Under the pieces are notes generated by a model that ran no database searches, was not told where the DNA came from, and was given only the letters and a program-made list of their open reading frames with translations. From Acidimicrobiaceae bacterium (GTDB taxonomy: Bacteria; Actinomycetota; Acidimicrobiia; Acidimicrobiales; RAAP-2): 64,000 bases of DNA. How positions within the stretch are numbered: position 1 is the stretch's first letter; every line of letters begins with the position of its first letter. This document shows positions 1 to 8,994 of the stretch, piece after piece. The stretch spans positions 1-64,000 of the forward strand of contig PMOI01000010.1 of NCBI GenBank assembly GCA_003162475.1, given 5' to 3'. Both the position numbers and the translations under genes were made by a program.

Positions 1-123
1 CTAACTGGGATGTCCTTCTCTACGCATCGCGGAGCGGCCGTGAGATTTCGGTGCCGGGTGTTCGAACCGAGTATGTGAATCGAAGTTCCTGGAGGCGTAT
101 TGGCTGGGATTCGACCACGGTCG
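1..123. repeat. inverted repeat, left copy
   Basis: Bases 1-113 match the reverse complement of 9282-9394 exactly. Position 114 differs (a against g), and the match resumes to 123, pairing with 9272. Similarity then stops. The left copy lies inside the glycosyltransferase gene. The repeat may continue left of the window. Confidence 0.95.
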
Positions 124-1058
124 GCCGTCGGGCTGGAGGCGCTGGCGCCGACGTATTGTTGAATATGGCCAATCATGGGCCGGTGCATTCTCCTGTCCCA
201 TCGGTGCTTTATCAGGCAAATACGATTTACTTTGATCGGGCCTGGGTGCGGCGGATGAGTCGTACGCAAGAAGCTAAAGCGTTTTTGCGACGCGAGCTTG
301 CATTCATGGCGATGCGAGGTTCTGAGGTGGTTGTGGTGCCAAGCAAGGCGATGGGCGATTATCTTCGCAGTTGGCGAGGATGCCCGCGCTCTGCCTCCAT
401 CGAGGTTGTACCTCACGGTATCAATCTCGATCGATTTCGTTTCCTTCCGACGCCGAGATCGAACCGTGTGCGCATTGTGGCCCTCGGAGACGAGTATCCG
501 CACAAGGATCATGGACTGCTCGTCGATATGATGGGGGAGCTTCGACGACGCGACGTCGAAGCGATTCTCGAACTGACGGTACGTAACGATGACTCTCTTC
601 GCCACGTTGCGGCACTCCGAGAGCGCATTCGAGCTACCGGACTTGAGAAGAGAATCCGCCTCGTCGGGCGGGTAGACGCACCTTCGTTCCTCGCTGATGC
701 TGACGTGATGGTGATGCCATCGGTCACCGAATCGTTTGGGTTCCCGATCCTCGAAGCTATGGCGAGTGGCGTCCCGGTAGTGGCCTCATCTATCCCGGCG
801 ACGAGGGAGCTATTGGGTGACCTGGGTTCGTATTTCCCGGTTGGAGACGCCATTGCCGCAGCCGATGGGGTTGTCTCGATTCTCGAAGCAGATCCGTCGA
901 AAATCCGCCTACAGGTGGAATCGGCCAGAGAAGTGGCCTGTCTATATACCTGGGAAGCGAATGCCCGACGGATTGCTGAGCTGATCGAGTCCGTTGCGGA
1001 TTCGGCGGGAGGAGTGGCTGAAGGCGATTTGGACGACGATGCCGACCTCACGAACTGA
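1..1058 (+). CDS. glycosyltransferase (GT-B, family 1/4), 5' end outside window
   Basis: Cytoplasmic GT-B enzyme that would move a sugar from a nucleotide-sugar donor onto a surface glycan. The frame is already open at base 3 (NWDVLLYASRSG), so the true start lies left of the window. The GTG at 51 is only the first visible start codon. The C-terminal half has the family donor-site block ESFGFPILEAMASG and the nearby GVPVVAS segment; the middle has GLEKRIRLVGRV, typical of the second Rossmann domain. Donor and acceptor cannot be read from the sequence. The first 123 bases recur inverted at 9272-9394, where they head a chimeric ORF. It converges on the methyltransferase gene 65 bases downstream, with no clear terminator hairpin between them. 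Confidence 0.85.
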   Translation, partial: NWDVLLYASRSGREISVPGVRTEYVNRSSWRRIGWDSTTVGRRAGGAGADVLLNMANHGPVHSPVPSVLYQANTIYFDRAWVRRMSRTQEAKAFLRRELAFMAMRGSEVVVVPSKAMGDYLRSWRGCPRSASIEVVPHGINLDRFRFLPTPRSNRVRIVALGDEYPHKDHGLLVDMMGELRRRDVEAILELTVRNDDSLRHVAALRERIRATGLEKRIRLVGRVDAPSFLADADVMVMPSVTESFGFPILEAMASGVPVVASSIPATRELLGDLGSYFPVGDAIAAADGVVSILEADPSKIRLQVESAREVACLYTWEANARRIAELIESVADSAGGVAEGDLDDDADLTN

Positions 1059-1123
1059 AGATGAGGCTGACTGATTCCCGCTGGAGAGCATGCATCTGAA
1101 CAAAGATCCGAATGGTAAGCATT

Positions 1124-1918
1124 TCAGCCACGGTGATCCACCGGACGCCGCAGTGAGATGAGCAGGGTTGGATGGAACCACCGTCGAACTCCCGAGAGGC
1201 CGAGCGGCACCGCCGACTTCCTTTCGACAACCAATCCGGCGGCAGCCGCCGCCAGCTGCCAGGGAACGCCGTCGCCGTGGGGCCGGAGCCCGAGGAACGA
1301 CAGGTCGGTCAGCCGACCGGTGGTTGTCAGTCTCCGCGTGACCAGAGGCTGGCCGATTCGTTGTGCGATCCGCACCGGTGAGGTCCGATTGGGCACGGTG
1401 ATTAGGAGCATTCCACCCTGGTCCAAGCGCTGGGTCAATCTGGTCAGCAGTGTCTTGGCATCGGCAACGTACTCAAGGACGGCGATCGCCAGGATCAGAT
1501 CAAAACACGCGTGTCGCGAGCTGACGCACTGATCATCGCCGGCAATCCGGGCGATCTTGCCCAACGGCCCTTCGAAGCCCTCCGACGCCAGCATGGCGGC
1601 CATCGAGGGTAGATCGGCTCTTCCTTTGGTCAACATTGGCAGCGAACGGTCGACGCACACCGTGAACGAAGCCCAGCGGGACGCCACTGCCGAAAACACT
1701 CCGGTACCCCCGCCGAAATCGAGGACCCGAGCTTGCGGACAATCGTGCCGGAACTCATCGATGGCTTGTCCAACGACGTAGAGCCGAGCGCGGAATGACG
1801 GACTCGATTGGTAGCGGTCGGTCCAAGACGCCGCCCGCGTACCGAAATACGCATCCTGGCTTCCGGCCAGGTTCCTGGGTCGAGCGGACCCAGTCGGGGT
1901 GGTCGCGTCGCTCACCAT
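1124..1918 (-). CDS. class I SAM-dependent methyltransferase
   Basis: Last gene of the minus-strand polysaccharide operon, probably methylating a sugar or a small precursor. The Rossmann motif I is clear (RVLDFGGGTGVF), followed by FTVCVDRS at the motif II acidic strand and by FDLILAIAVLEYV, a motif IV-like strand. I chose the ATG at 1918: it has GAAGGG about 7 bases upstream and overlaps the heparinase stop by 7 bases. A start at 1984 would give 286 residues and a 73-base overlap. The fold is firm; the substrate is unknown and inferred only from the neighbours. Confidence 0.8.
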   Translation of the reverse strand: MVSDATTPTGSARPRNLAGSQDAYFGTRAASWTDRYQSSPSFRARLYVVGQAIDEFRHDCPQARVLDFGGGTGVFSAVASRWASFTVCVDRSLPMLTKGRADLPSMAAMLASEGFEGPLGKIARIAGDDQCVSSRHACFDLILAIAVLEYVADAKTLLTRLTQRLDQGGMLLITVPNRTSPVRIAQRIGQPLVTRRLTTTGRLTDLSFLGLRPHGDGVPWQLAAAAAGLVVERKSAVPLGLSGVRRWFHPTLLISLRRPVDHRG

Positions 1919-3648
1919 GTTGACCCTTCGGTCCTCGAGTGTTCGCTCCAAGGGGACCGATCCGATGGCCACTCGAGGAGCCATCCCAACGTCCTTGGCA
2001 AATCGGCGCCGTTAACCTCAACCTGGTGCACAGTCGCCGGGCGAAGCCGGCCGAAGCCCCACGCGGTGCTGCATGTCTCGTTGGTGAATCGACCGCCCCG
2101 CCCGGTGATGAAACAGCGCGATGTCGCCACCGGAGCTACGTGCAGACGGCTGACCACCCGATGGGTCCCGGCACCTGTGATTGTGTCGCTGATCTGCACC
2201 CGCCCGGGGCTGATTAGCCAGTGCCGCCGGTGCACCGGGGAGCCGGACAGCCTCCGATAGCCGTCGTGGGACGCCACCACTTCGACCGTACCGCCGACGC
2301 TCGTGATGAGCTCGAGGGTTCCCCGTGCGCGCCGTGCCGCGCGAAAGATCCCCCATACCTCGCTCTGGTCCTCGCCGTCGATCTCGATGGTGTTGTGTGC
2401 CGCGGTCGACCGCTCGTATGCGCGCCTTGGCCCGGCCTCGTAGGTCGAGGTGCCGGTGTCCACCACCCACCGCTCACCGTCGACCCATAGCTCGAACGAC
2501 AGGCAGTCGGCGTGGGCGTGGGCGGGGAGGTCGTCGGGGCATGGATCACCGACGTCGAGAATGAGCTGGGTGTGTTCGTCCGGCCTGACCACCACGTAGC
2601 CGGACGTAGCGAGCACCATCACGGGTTCCTTTGGCGGGGGGGTGGGTTCGAGTGCCGCGAGCCTGTGTGTCCCGATCGGGATGGCATCGTTGCACAGTGC
2701 CACCTCTCCGTCGGCCCCGACCATTGCGCCCAGCCACCGACGCATTGAGTCGATGGCGTCGTCGAGACCGACGACCGGTGGTGCGTTGGTGCTTTCCAGA
2801 AGGTCCCGGATGTCGATGAGGTCACCGAGAACCTGGCAGTGGTAGGAAGGCGAGCGCTCGAAGTGGCCGCCGTCGGCCAACACCTGAACGGGTAGTTGCG
2901 TCTCGAGAAGGCGTCGCCCGTTTGCCACCACGTGCGGTCGAGCTAGGAACGCCCCCATGCCGATCAGAGCCTTGAGATTCTTGAGCAGGTGGTTTCCGCC
3001 CACATCCAGCTCCAGGTGCGACTGCACGTAGCCGGCATGCCAGGCGATCTGGTCGAGGTAGTCACTCTCGATCCCGCTTCCCTTCACCAGCGCGTCGAAG
3101 ACGCTGCACAGCACCCAGGCGCGTAGCGAGGCGACATACGGGGACCAAGCGTCCCCCTGTGCCGGCTCGATCGAGGTGCGCCATGACCGCCACAGGCTGG
3201 CGAACGACGCCCGGGCCGACGCGCGATCCGGCGCCTGCGCCAATGCCCAGGCCCACTCGAAGTAGTGGAGGTGGAACCGCCATAGCAGTGGTGCGCCTTG
3301 TTGGTGCCAATCGGCTGGTTCGCCCAGGGACCGCATCTGGCCCAGGAAGGTGAACGTCTCCTGGGCCACCTCGGCTGCATCCCCGTGGTCAAGTGGTGCA
3401 TCCAGCGGGCTGAAGGACGCGGGCCATCCCGGAGTGACACCCGTCGGCGGGTCGACCGAGCGGGTGACCAGCTCGGGCCAGCGCCGTTCGACAGTCCGTA
3501 GAGTACGGAGCCGGATTCGATGGGCGACCTGGGCCGGGCGGAGCCGCACCACGGTGCGGGCCAGGAGCGCGGCCTCGTGCACCCGTCGATGCCCGTACTG
3601 TTGGTTCTGCTTTTCCGGGTCGTCGTTCACGAAGTTCAATGGTGACAT
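1912..3648 (-). CDS. heparinase II/III family protein
   Basis: The 578-residue protein has the two-part layout of polysaccharide-lyase-like proteins found in capsule and exopolysaccharide clusters. An N-terminal alpha/alpha toroid carries FHLHYFEWAW and LDVGGNHLLKNLKAL. A C-terminal beta-sandwich carries HAHADCLSFELWVDGERW and STAAHNTIEIDGEDQSE, the usual heparinase II/III signature. Such enzymes cleave uronic-acid glycans by beta-elimination. The position between an epimerase-like gene and a methyltransferase suggests trimming or modification of the glycan made here. No signal peptide is evident, which is common for cluster-borne members. It overlaps the upstream gene by 13 bases. Family call is strong; substrate unknown. 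Confidence 0.85.
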   Translation of the reverse strand: MSPLNFVNDDPEKQNQQYGHRRVHEAALLARTVVRLRPAQVAHRIRLRTLRTVERRWPELVTRSVDPPTGVTPGWPASFSPLDAPLDHGDAAEVAQETFTFLGQMRSLGEPADWHQQGAPLLWRFHLHYFEWAWALAQAPDRASARASFASLWRSWRTSIEPAQGDAWSPYVASLRAWVLCSVFDALVKGSGIESDYLDQIAWHAGYVQSHLELDVGGNHLLKNLKALIGMGAFLARPHVVANGRRLLETQLPVQVLADGGHFERSPSYHCQVLGDLIDIRDLLESTNAPPVVGLDDAIDSMRRWLGAMVGADGEVALCNDAIPIGTHRLAALEPTPPPKEPVMVLATSGYVVVRPDEHTQLILDVGDPCPDDLPAHAHADCLSFELWVDGERWVVDTGTSTYEAGPRRAYERSTAAHNTIEIDGEDQSEVWGIFRAARRARGTLELITSVGGTVEVVASHDGYRRLSGSPVHRRHWLISPGRVQISDTITGAGTHRVVSRLHVAPVATSRCFITGRGGRFTNETCSTAWGFGRLRPATVHQVEVNGADLPRTLGWLLEWPSDRSPWSEHSRTEGSTW

Positions 3649-4511
3649 TCGAGCAACGCCGCCTCCGCCTCGATCCCTTCGGCGAACGACCGGGGTGCGT
3701 ACCCCAGTGATTCCGCATCGCCGATGTCAAATGCCTTGTCCTCGTCCAAGCGCAGCACCTGCTCGACTTTCAGTCTCGGTCTCGCAGAGAGCCGTTCGTA
3801 GGCCCGCACCGCAGCGACGGCAGGGCCGAGCGGGAGCGGTACCAGTCGGGGCTTCCGGTCCACCGCCCGTCCCGTAGTTTCGACGATCTGGCGCAGGGTG
3901 AGTGGCTCCGGCCCGGCCACGTCGTAGGCACGGCCGACGGAAGCGTCGGTTTCGAGGGCGGTGCCGATGAACCAGGCGAGATCATCGACGTGCACCGGTT
4001 GGATGAGCCGGTGCCCGCCGCCCGGCAGAGGCACGACCGGACTGCGTCGCACGAAGGCCAGCAGCCTGGCCAGGTTCCGGTCACCGGGTCGGCCATAGAT
4101 CATCGTCGGACGCACGATCGTCCATCGGAGCCCGCTGGCCTGGATCGTCTCCTCGGCAGCGACCCGCCCGGCACGCGACGCGGCAGGCAGGGTGGTGAAG
4201 ATGGCGGTGGTGGACACGAAAATCGCCCGCGCGATGCCAGCCTCCTCGGTGGCGGCGACGATGGCCGGGGCGTGCCCGAACCCGAGCGACGCCAGGTTGG
4301 CCAGGGCGTCCGCTCCGGATCGGCAGAACGTGTCGTCGAGACCGGCCGGGTCGTTGAGATCTCCTTGAACCACCTCTGCTCCAAGGGCGGCCGTGGTGGC
4401 GGCCGCTGTGGAGCTGCGGGCCAGGGCGACCACCTGATGACCTCGGCCGATCAGGTCGGGCACCACCGAGCTGCCGAGGAACCCGCTGGCCCCTGTGACC
4501 AGGATCCTCAC
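3636..4511 (-). CDS. NAD(P)-dependent epimerase/dehydratase-like protein (atypical SDR)
   Basis: A 291-residue extended short-chain dehydrogenase-like protein. TGASGFLG at residues 7-14 is the NAD(P)-binding loop, and VRPTMIYG plus HRLIQPVHVDDLAWF follow the usual order. The catalytic YxxxK is not visible: the expected place reads SRAGRVAAEE. It is therefore an atypical SDR, closer in style to NmrA/NDUFA9-like members, and may not be a standard sugar epimerase. The ATG overlaps the upstream stop (ATGA, 4 bases), so translational coupling in the polysaccharide operon is likely. Role: nucleotide-sugar modification, inferred from context only. Confidence 0.75.
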   Translation of the reverse strand: MRILVTGASGFLGSSVVPDLIGRGHQVVALARSSTAAATTAALGAEVVQGDLNDPAGLDDTFCRSGADALANLASLGFGHAPAIVAATEEAGIARAIFVSTTAIFTTLPAASRAGRVAAEETIQASGLRWTIVRPTMIYGRPGDRNLARLLAFVRRSPVVPLPGGGHRLIQPVHVDDLAWFIGTALETDASVGRAYDVAGPEPLTLRQIVETTGRAVDRKPRLVPLPLGPAVAAVRAYERLSARPRLKVEQVLRLDEDKAFDIGDAESLGYAPRSFAEGIEAEAALLECHH

Positions 4512-6631
4512 GGTGTTCTCACCTCGACATCTGCTGTCCTACCGTCGAGCACTGATGCCAGCGCGGCGAGTGTGGCCCGCGAGCTGGCCAGGCTCTGCTC
4601 GGTGACGGTGTCACTCTGCCCCTGGTTGACGGCGCGAGCGAAGGCGGAGACCAGCGCGGTGTGTCCTTTGTCCTGGGAGCCCGACCATGCATCGGCACCG
4701 TCGACGGTCAGGGATCGGAAGTCGTCGATCACCAGTGTGTGGCCACCTCCGAGGATCTCGATACGCTCCTTGGCCGTCGAGCTGTGGCCCCCACTGGCGT
4801 AGGTGATGGTGGCCAGCGACCCATCGTCGAACCGCAGGGCCAGGGCCAGATCGTTCCCGCCCTGGGCCTCCCCGGCCAGCCCGGCCACGGCCACCACCTC
4901 GGCCGGCGGCGCGCCGGCCAGTGCCGCACAGGTGTCGACGAAGTGGCACACCTCGCCGAGCAGTCGGCCCCCCTGGCGCCGATCCGCGTACCAGTGGGCT
5001 TTCGCGATGGGGCCGGCATTGACTCGATAGGTGATGACGACTGGGCTCCCAGCGCGGCTCAGGTGTCGGCGGGCCTCGAGTACCGCCGGTGCGTAACGCC
5101 GGTTGAAGTCCACCCACAGCCGGCAGCCGCTCGACCGCCAGGCCTCCTCGACGTCGTCGAGCTCGACCTCGGTGAGGGCGAGGGGCTTTTCGCACAGGAC
5201 GTGCTTGCCGGCCCGGAGTCCGGCCGCGGCCAGGGTGGCGTGCGAGTCGTGCGGGGTGGCGATCACCACGATCGAGACGTCCGGGTCAGCGATGACCGCC
5301 TGGGCTGACGGAGCGACCTGTTCGAACCCGACCCGCTCGGCCAGGCGCACCGCGCTCAGCCCGGACGCCGAGGCCACCGACACCATGCGTCCGAACCCGG
5401 CCGACTGCAGCGCTGGCACAAGCACTCCGCGGGCGAAGGCGCCGGCACCGATCAGCCCCACGCCGTTGCCCCCGGGGACCCGGTCAGCCAGCCGGATGGG
5501 AGTGACCCTGTCCGGAGTCACTGATGAGTAGACGAGCTCGATCCCCAGAGAGGGCGTGTCGCTCTCGAGGAGCTCGTAGGCGGCCAGCGCGTCCTCGAAG
5601 GGGAACTGGTGGGTGATCAGATCGTCCACGGCGACCCGGCCCCGGTCGAGCAGCCCGATGAATGCCTCCTGGTTGCGGCCCTCGGTCCACCGGACCTGGC
5701 CGACCGGAAAGTCGATTCCCCACTCCTCGTAGGAGCGTTCGTAGCGGCCCGGCCCGTACGACCGGGCAACCTTGAAGGACAGCTCCTTTTCGTAGAACGG
5801 GCGCCGATCGAGCTCCAGGCCGACGTCGCCGACGAGGACCAGTGTCGCCCGGTCGCGGGCCAGGTCCGGGGCCCGGCGCATCGGGTCGGAGGATCGGGTT
5901 GCCGCGGTCACCAGCACCGCATCGACTCCTGCGCCTCTTGTCCACTCGGCCACCGCGGCCGTCGTGTCGTCGCCCGCCTCGACCAGGGCCACGTCAACGC
6001 TGGTGCCCTCGGCGCGTTCGACCGCCCAGGGGTTCACGTCGACCCCGATGACCTCGCACCCGGCCGCCCGGGCCAGCCGCCCGGCCAGCTGGCCGACCAG
6101 CCCGAGGCCGATGACCGCGATCCGCGAACCCGGACCGACCTCGGCCAGACGGAACCCGTGCAACGCGATCGCCCCGACGGTGGCGAACGCGGCGTCGGCA
6201 TCGCTCACCCCCTCGGGGAGGCGCGTGGCCAGCAGGCCGGCCACGGCCTGGACCGACGCGTGCCCGGCCCCTCCGGTGGCCACGCGGTCCCCCGGACGGA
6301 TGCCGACCACCGCCTCGCCCACCTTGAGCACGGTGCCGGCCGCCGAGTAGCCGAGGGGCATCTCGTCGTCGAGCCGGGTGCGGACGGCCCGGACGGTCGG
6401 TAGCACACCCTCGGTGCGGGCCTTGCGCAGCACCTGGCGCACAAGATCGGGCCGAGTCCTCGCCTTTTCGACCAGGTTGGCCGAGGCGAGTTTGCGCACC
6501 GCCCGTTCGGTTCCGGCCGACACCAGGGAACACGCGGTGGCCACCAGCACCTCGCTCGGGCCGATCTGCGGCGCGGGCACCTCGACGAGTCGAAGGTCAC
6601 CGCTGCGCACCGACTGCACCACCTGCTTCAT
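4508..6631 (-). CDS. two-domain oxidoreductase (MDR alcohol dehydrogenase-like + Gfo/Idh/MocA)
   Basis: The 707-residue fusion has two dinucleotide-binding halves. Residues 1 to about 370 resemble medium-chain dehydrogenases (MPLGYSAAGTVLKVG, then the Rossmann block RIAVIGLGLVGQLAG). From about 385 to the end is a Gfo/Idh/MocA half: VGLIGAGAFARG for NAD(P), GKHVLCEKPLAL with the family's EKP lysine, and VDFNRRYAP. Such bi-domain oxidoreductases are typical of capsule and O-antigen clusters, where they are thought to oxidise or reduce sugar nucleotides. It starts 12 bases after the glycosyltransferase stop and overlaps the next gene by 4 bases. Family firm, exact reaction unknown. Confidence 0.85.
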   Translation of the reverse strand: MKQVVQSVRSGDLRLVEVPAPQIGPSEVLVATACSLVSAGTERAVRKLASANLVEKARTRPDLVRQVLRKARTEGVLPTVRAVRTRLDDEMPLGYSAAGTVLKVGEAVVGIRPGDRVATGGAGHASVQAVAGLLATRLPEGVSDADAAFATVGAIALHGFRLAEVGPGSRIAVIGLGLVGQLAGRLARAAGCEVIGVDVNPWAVERAEGTSVDVALVEAGDDTTAAVAEWTRGAGVDAVLVTAATRSSDPMRRAPDLARDRATLVLVGDVGLELDRRPFYEKELSFKVARSYGPGRYERSYEEWGIDFPVGQVRWTEGRNQEAFIGLLDRGRVAVDDLITHQFPFEDALAAYELLESDTPSLGIELVYSSVTPDRVTPIRLADRVPGGNGVGLIGAGAFARGVLVPALQSAGFGRMVSVASASGLSAVRLAERVGFEQVAPSAQAVIADPDVSIVVIATPHDSHATLAAAGLRAGKHVLCEKPLALTEVELDDVEEAWRSSGCRLWVDFNRRYAPAVLEARRHLSRAGSPVVITYRVNAGPIAKAHWYADRRQGGRLLGEVCHFVDTCAALAGAPPAEVVAVAGLAGEAQGGNDLALALRFDDGSLATITYASGGHSSTAKERIEILGGGHTLVIDDFRSLTVDGADAWSGSQDKGHTALVSAFARAVNQGQSDTVTEQSLASSRATLAALASVLDGRTADVEVRTP

Positions 6632-6643
6632 CGGATCAACTCC

Positions 6644-7885
6644 TCAACCTTCCGGAGATCTCGTACACCGGTCCAGGATGGCATGGTACTGGGTGGCCAG
6701 TTGACGCCGGTCGAAGTGTGCGGTCACATACGGGCGGCCTTTCGCTCCCATGGCGGCGCGGCGGTCCGCATCGCCGGCCAGTTCGGCGATGGCACGGGCC
6801 AACGCCGTCGGGTCACCGGGCTCGACGACCAGCGCTCCACCGTCTCGGAGGATGGCGGCCGCTTCGCCCCGCAGCGCGCCAATCACCGCCTTGCCGGATG
6901 CGAAGTACTCGAAGATCTTCGACGGTATGAACGTCGAGAAGAGGGGAACGTCGCGCAAGGGCACCAGGCAGATGTCTGCCGCGGCAAGGAGCTCCGGCAC
7001 CTCGTTCCTGGGAACACCCGGGTGCATGGTGACGTTCTTCAGTCCCAGTCGGTCGACCTGGGCCACCAGTGCGGATCGATTGGCGCCCTCACCGACCAGG
7101 GCGAACCGAACGGGCACCCCCGGGGCGTCGGCCAGGAGGGCTGCCGCGTCCACCACCGTGTCGAGCCCGTGGGAGATCCCGTGCGCTCCGACGTAGAGGG
7201 CGAGCACTTCTTCGTCGGCTACTCCGAGCCGGTGTCGACCCGGTGCCGGGTCCCCGCCGGGGGAGAAGCGCTCCAGGTCCGCCCCGTTCCGTATCGTTGT
7301 GACCTTCTCTGGGGGGACGCCCCGGCGAATCAGGTCCTGGCGGAACCCTTCACTAACCACCACCACCTCGGCCGCCTGCCCGTAGGCCCACAGCTCCAAC
7401 CGCTCCAGCAGCCAAATGAGCCGGCGGTTGGTGAGCACGCCGAGCTCGACGAAGATGGCCGGCCACAGGTCGCGCACGTCGATGACCAGAGGGGCTCGCT
7501 TGAGCTTGGCGATGGCCCAGGCCCCGAATATCGAGAAGAAGGTCGGGGAGGACACGACCACCACGTCCATTGCACCGACCGGTCGCACCCCGAGCAGCAC
7601 ACTCGAGACCATAAAGCTGAGATGGCCGGTCGTCTTCTTGATGAACTCTTCGTTCGGTGTGGCGTACAACCAGGTTCGCACGACGTCGTATCCGTCGACA
7701 TGCTCGTGAACCCGCAGTCGGCGGCGGTAGGCGGGGGGCACCACGCCGGTCGGGTGATTCGGCATACCGGTGAGCACGGTCACTTCGTCGCCGGTATCGG
7801 CCCAGGCACGGGCCAGTTCGCTGAGGCGGGCCTGGGGCGCACCGATCTCGGGGGGGAAGTAGTGGGTGACGACGAGGACGCGCAT
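6644..7885 (-). CDS. glycosyltransferase family 4, WbuB-like
   Basis: The 413-residue GT-B enzyme begins MRVLVVTHYFPPEIGAPQ, the usual N-terminus of WbuB-type family-4 transferases. It carries VSEGFRQDLIRRGVPPEKV in the middle and, at the donor site, PSKIFEYFASGKAVIG, the acidic-residue block of the group. WbuB homologues add an amino-sugar to the lipid-linked GlcNAc started by a WecA enzyme, which fits the neighbouring wecB and WecA fragment. I chose the ATG at 7885 because it overlaps the wecB stop (TGATG) and begins the conserved sequence; an upstream start at 8122 only reads through wecB. Acceptor and donor are not determined. Confidence 0.85.
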   Translation of the reverse strand: MRVLVVTHYFPPEIGAPQARLSELARAWADTGDEVTVLTGMPNHPTGVVPPAYRRRLRVHEHVDGYDVVRTWLYATPNEEFIKKTTGHLSFMVSSVLLGVRPVGAMDVVVVSSPTFFSIFGAWAIAKLKRAPLVIDVRDLWPAIFVELGVLTNRRLIWLLERLELWAYGQAAEVVVVSEGFRQDLIRRGVPPEKVTTIRNGADLERFSPGGDPAPGRHRLGVADEEVLALYVGAHGISHGLDTVVDAAALLADAPGVPVRFALVGEGANRSALVAQVDRLGLKNVTMHPGVPRNEVPELLAAADICLVPLRDVPLFSTFIPSKIFEYFASGKAVIGALRGEAAAILRDGGALVVEPGDPTALARAIAELAGDADRRAAMGAKGRPYVTAHFDRRQLATQYHAILDRCTRSPEG

Positions 7886-8994
7886 CACCCGGCCCCGAGG
7901 TCCGAGGGTCGAAGTCGCCGCTGAGGGACGCCACCGACCAGGACGTCGGCGATGCGGGCGCCGGCCCGGCCGTCCCACAACGCCGGGCACCGCTTCGGCC
8001 ACCCGTTGGACAGCACGTTGCGAGCGGCCGTCAGCACGCGCTCCGGCGACCGCCCGACCACCTGGTTGGTCCCCTCGGTGACGGTGATCGGCCGTTCGGT
8101 GTTGTCTCGCAAGGTGAGGCATGGGACACCGAGGACGGTCGTCTCCTCTTGGATGCCGCCGGAGTCGGTGAGGACCAGCGCCGCGCCGTGCTCAAGGGCC
8201 ACGAAGTCGAGATACCCGCACGGCTCGACCAGCGTCACCGCGGCCGGCACCGCCAGGTCTTCCAGCCGGGCCCGGGTGCGTGGGTGGACAGGGAAGACCA
8301 CGGGGATGTCTTCGGCCAGGCAGCCGAGGATATCGATCAAGTGGCCGAGCACCCCGAGGTCGTCAACGTTGGCTGGACGGTGCAGGGTCACCAGCGCGTA
8401 GTGGCCGGCACGGAGCCCAAGGCGAGCCAGTGTGTCGTGTCCGATCGCTTTGTCGAGGTTGGTCAGCAACGAATCCACCATCACATTGCCCACCAGGTGG
8501 ATCTGGTCGGCACGATACCCTTCGGCTTGCAGGTTTGCGACCGCATCCGCCGAAGGGGCGAACAGGTAGTCGCTCACCCGGTCGGTGACCACCCGGTTCA
8601 CTTCCTCGGGCATCGACCAGTCGCGGCTGCGCAGGCCGGCCTCGACGTGCGCCACCATCGCCCCTGACTTGGCCGCCACCAGCGCGCAGCCGAGGGTCGA
8701 GTTCACGTCGCCCACCACCACCACTACGTCGGGACGCAGTTCGTCGACGACTGGTTCGAAGGCCACCATCACTCGGGCCGTCTGTTCGGCATGGGTGCCC
8801 GAGCCCACGCCGAGCGAGCGGTCGGGCTGGCGCAGTCCGAGATCGTGGAGGAACACCCCGGACATGGCCTCGTCGTAGTGCTGGCCGGTATGGACGAACG
8901 TCGTCTTCGCGCCCAAGGACTCCAGCCCATCGATGACCGGTTTGATCTTGATCAGATTGGGCCGCGCTCCGGCCACGCAGATGGCGTGGATCAT
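7885..8994 (-). CDS. wecB: UDP-N-acetylglucosamine 2-epimerase, non-hydrolysing
   Basis: Interconverts UDP-GlcNAc and UDP-ManNAc, a precursor for surface polysaccharide. Family blocks appear in order: GARPNLIKIKPV, HTGQHYDEAMSGVF, GDVNSTLGCALVA, HVEAGLRSRDWSMPEEVNR, LVTLHRPANVDD and LTDSGGIQEE. The length, 369 residues, is normal. The ATG at 8994 overlaps the stop of the WecA-tail ORF (ATGA), which argues that a complete WecA-like gene once preceded it in the same operon. An upstream start at 9258 would add 88 residues that do not belong to the family. The first motif reads GARPN instead of the common GTRPE. Confidence 0.92.
   Translation of the reverse strand: MIHAICVAGARPNLIKIKPVIDGLESLGAKTTFVHTGQHYDEAMSGVFLHDLGLRQPDRSLGVGSGTHAEQTARVMVAFEPVVDELRPDVVVVVGDVNSTLGCALVAAKSGAMVAHVEAGLRSRDWSMPEEVNRVVTDRVSDYLFAPSADAVANLQAEGYRADQIHLVGNVMVDSLLTNLDKAIGHDTLARLGLRAGHYALVTLHRPANVDDLGVLGHLIDILGCLAEDIPVVFPVHPRTRARLEDLAVPAAVTLVEPCGYLDFVALEHGAALVLTDSGGIQEETTVLGVPCLTLRDNTERPITVTEGTNQVVGRSPERVLTAARNVLSNGWPKRCPALWDGRAGARIADVLVGGVPQRRLRPSDLGAG

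Noticed and set aside
5609..6403. Long plus-strand ORF opposite the two-domain oxidoreductase
   Set aside because: GC-rich shadow frame: biased composition, no domain, and the opposite strand codes a clear enzyme.
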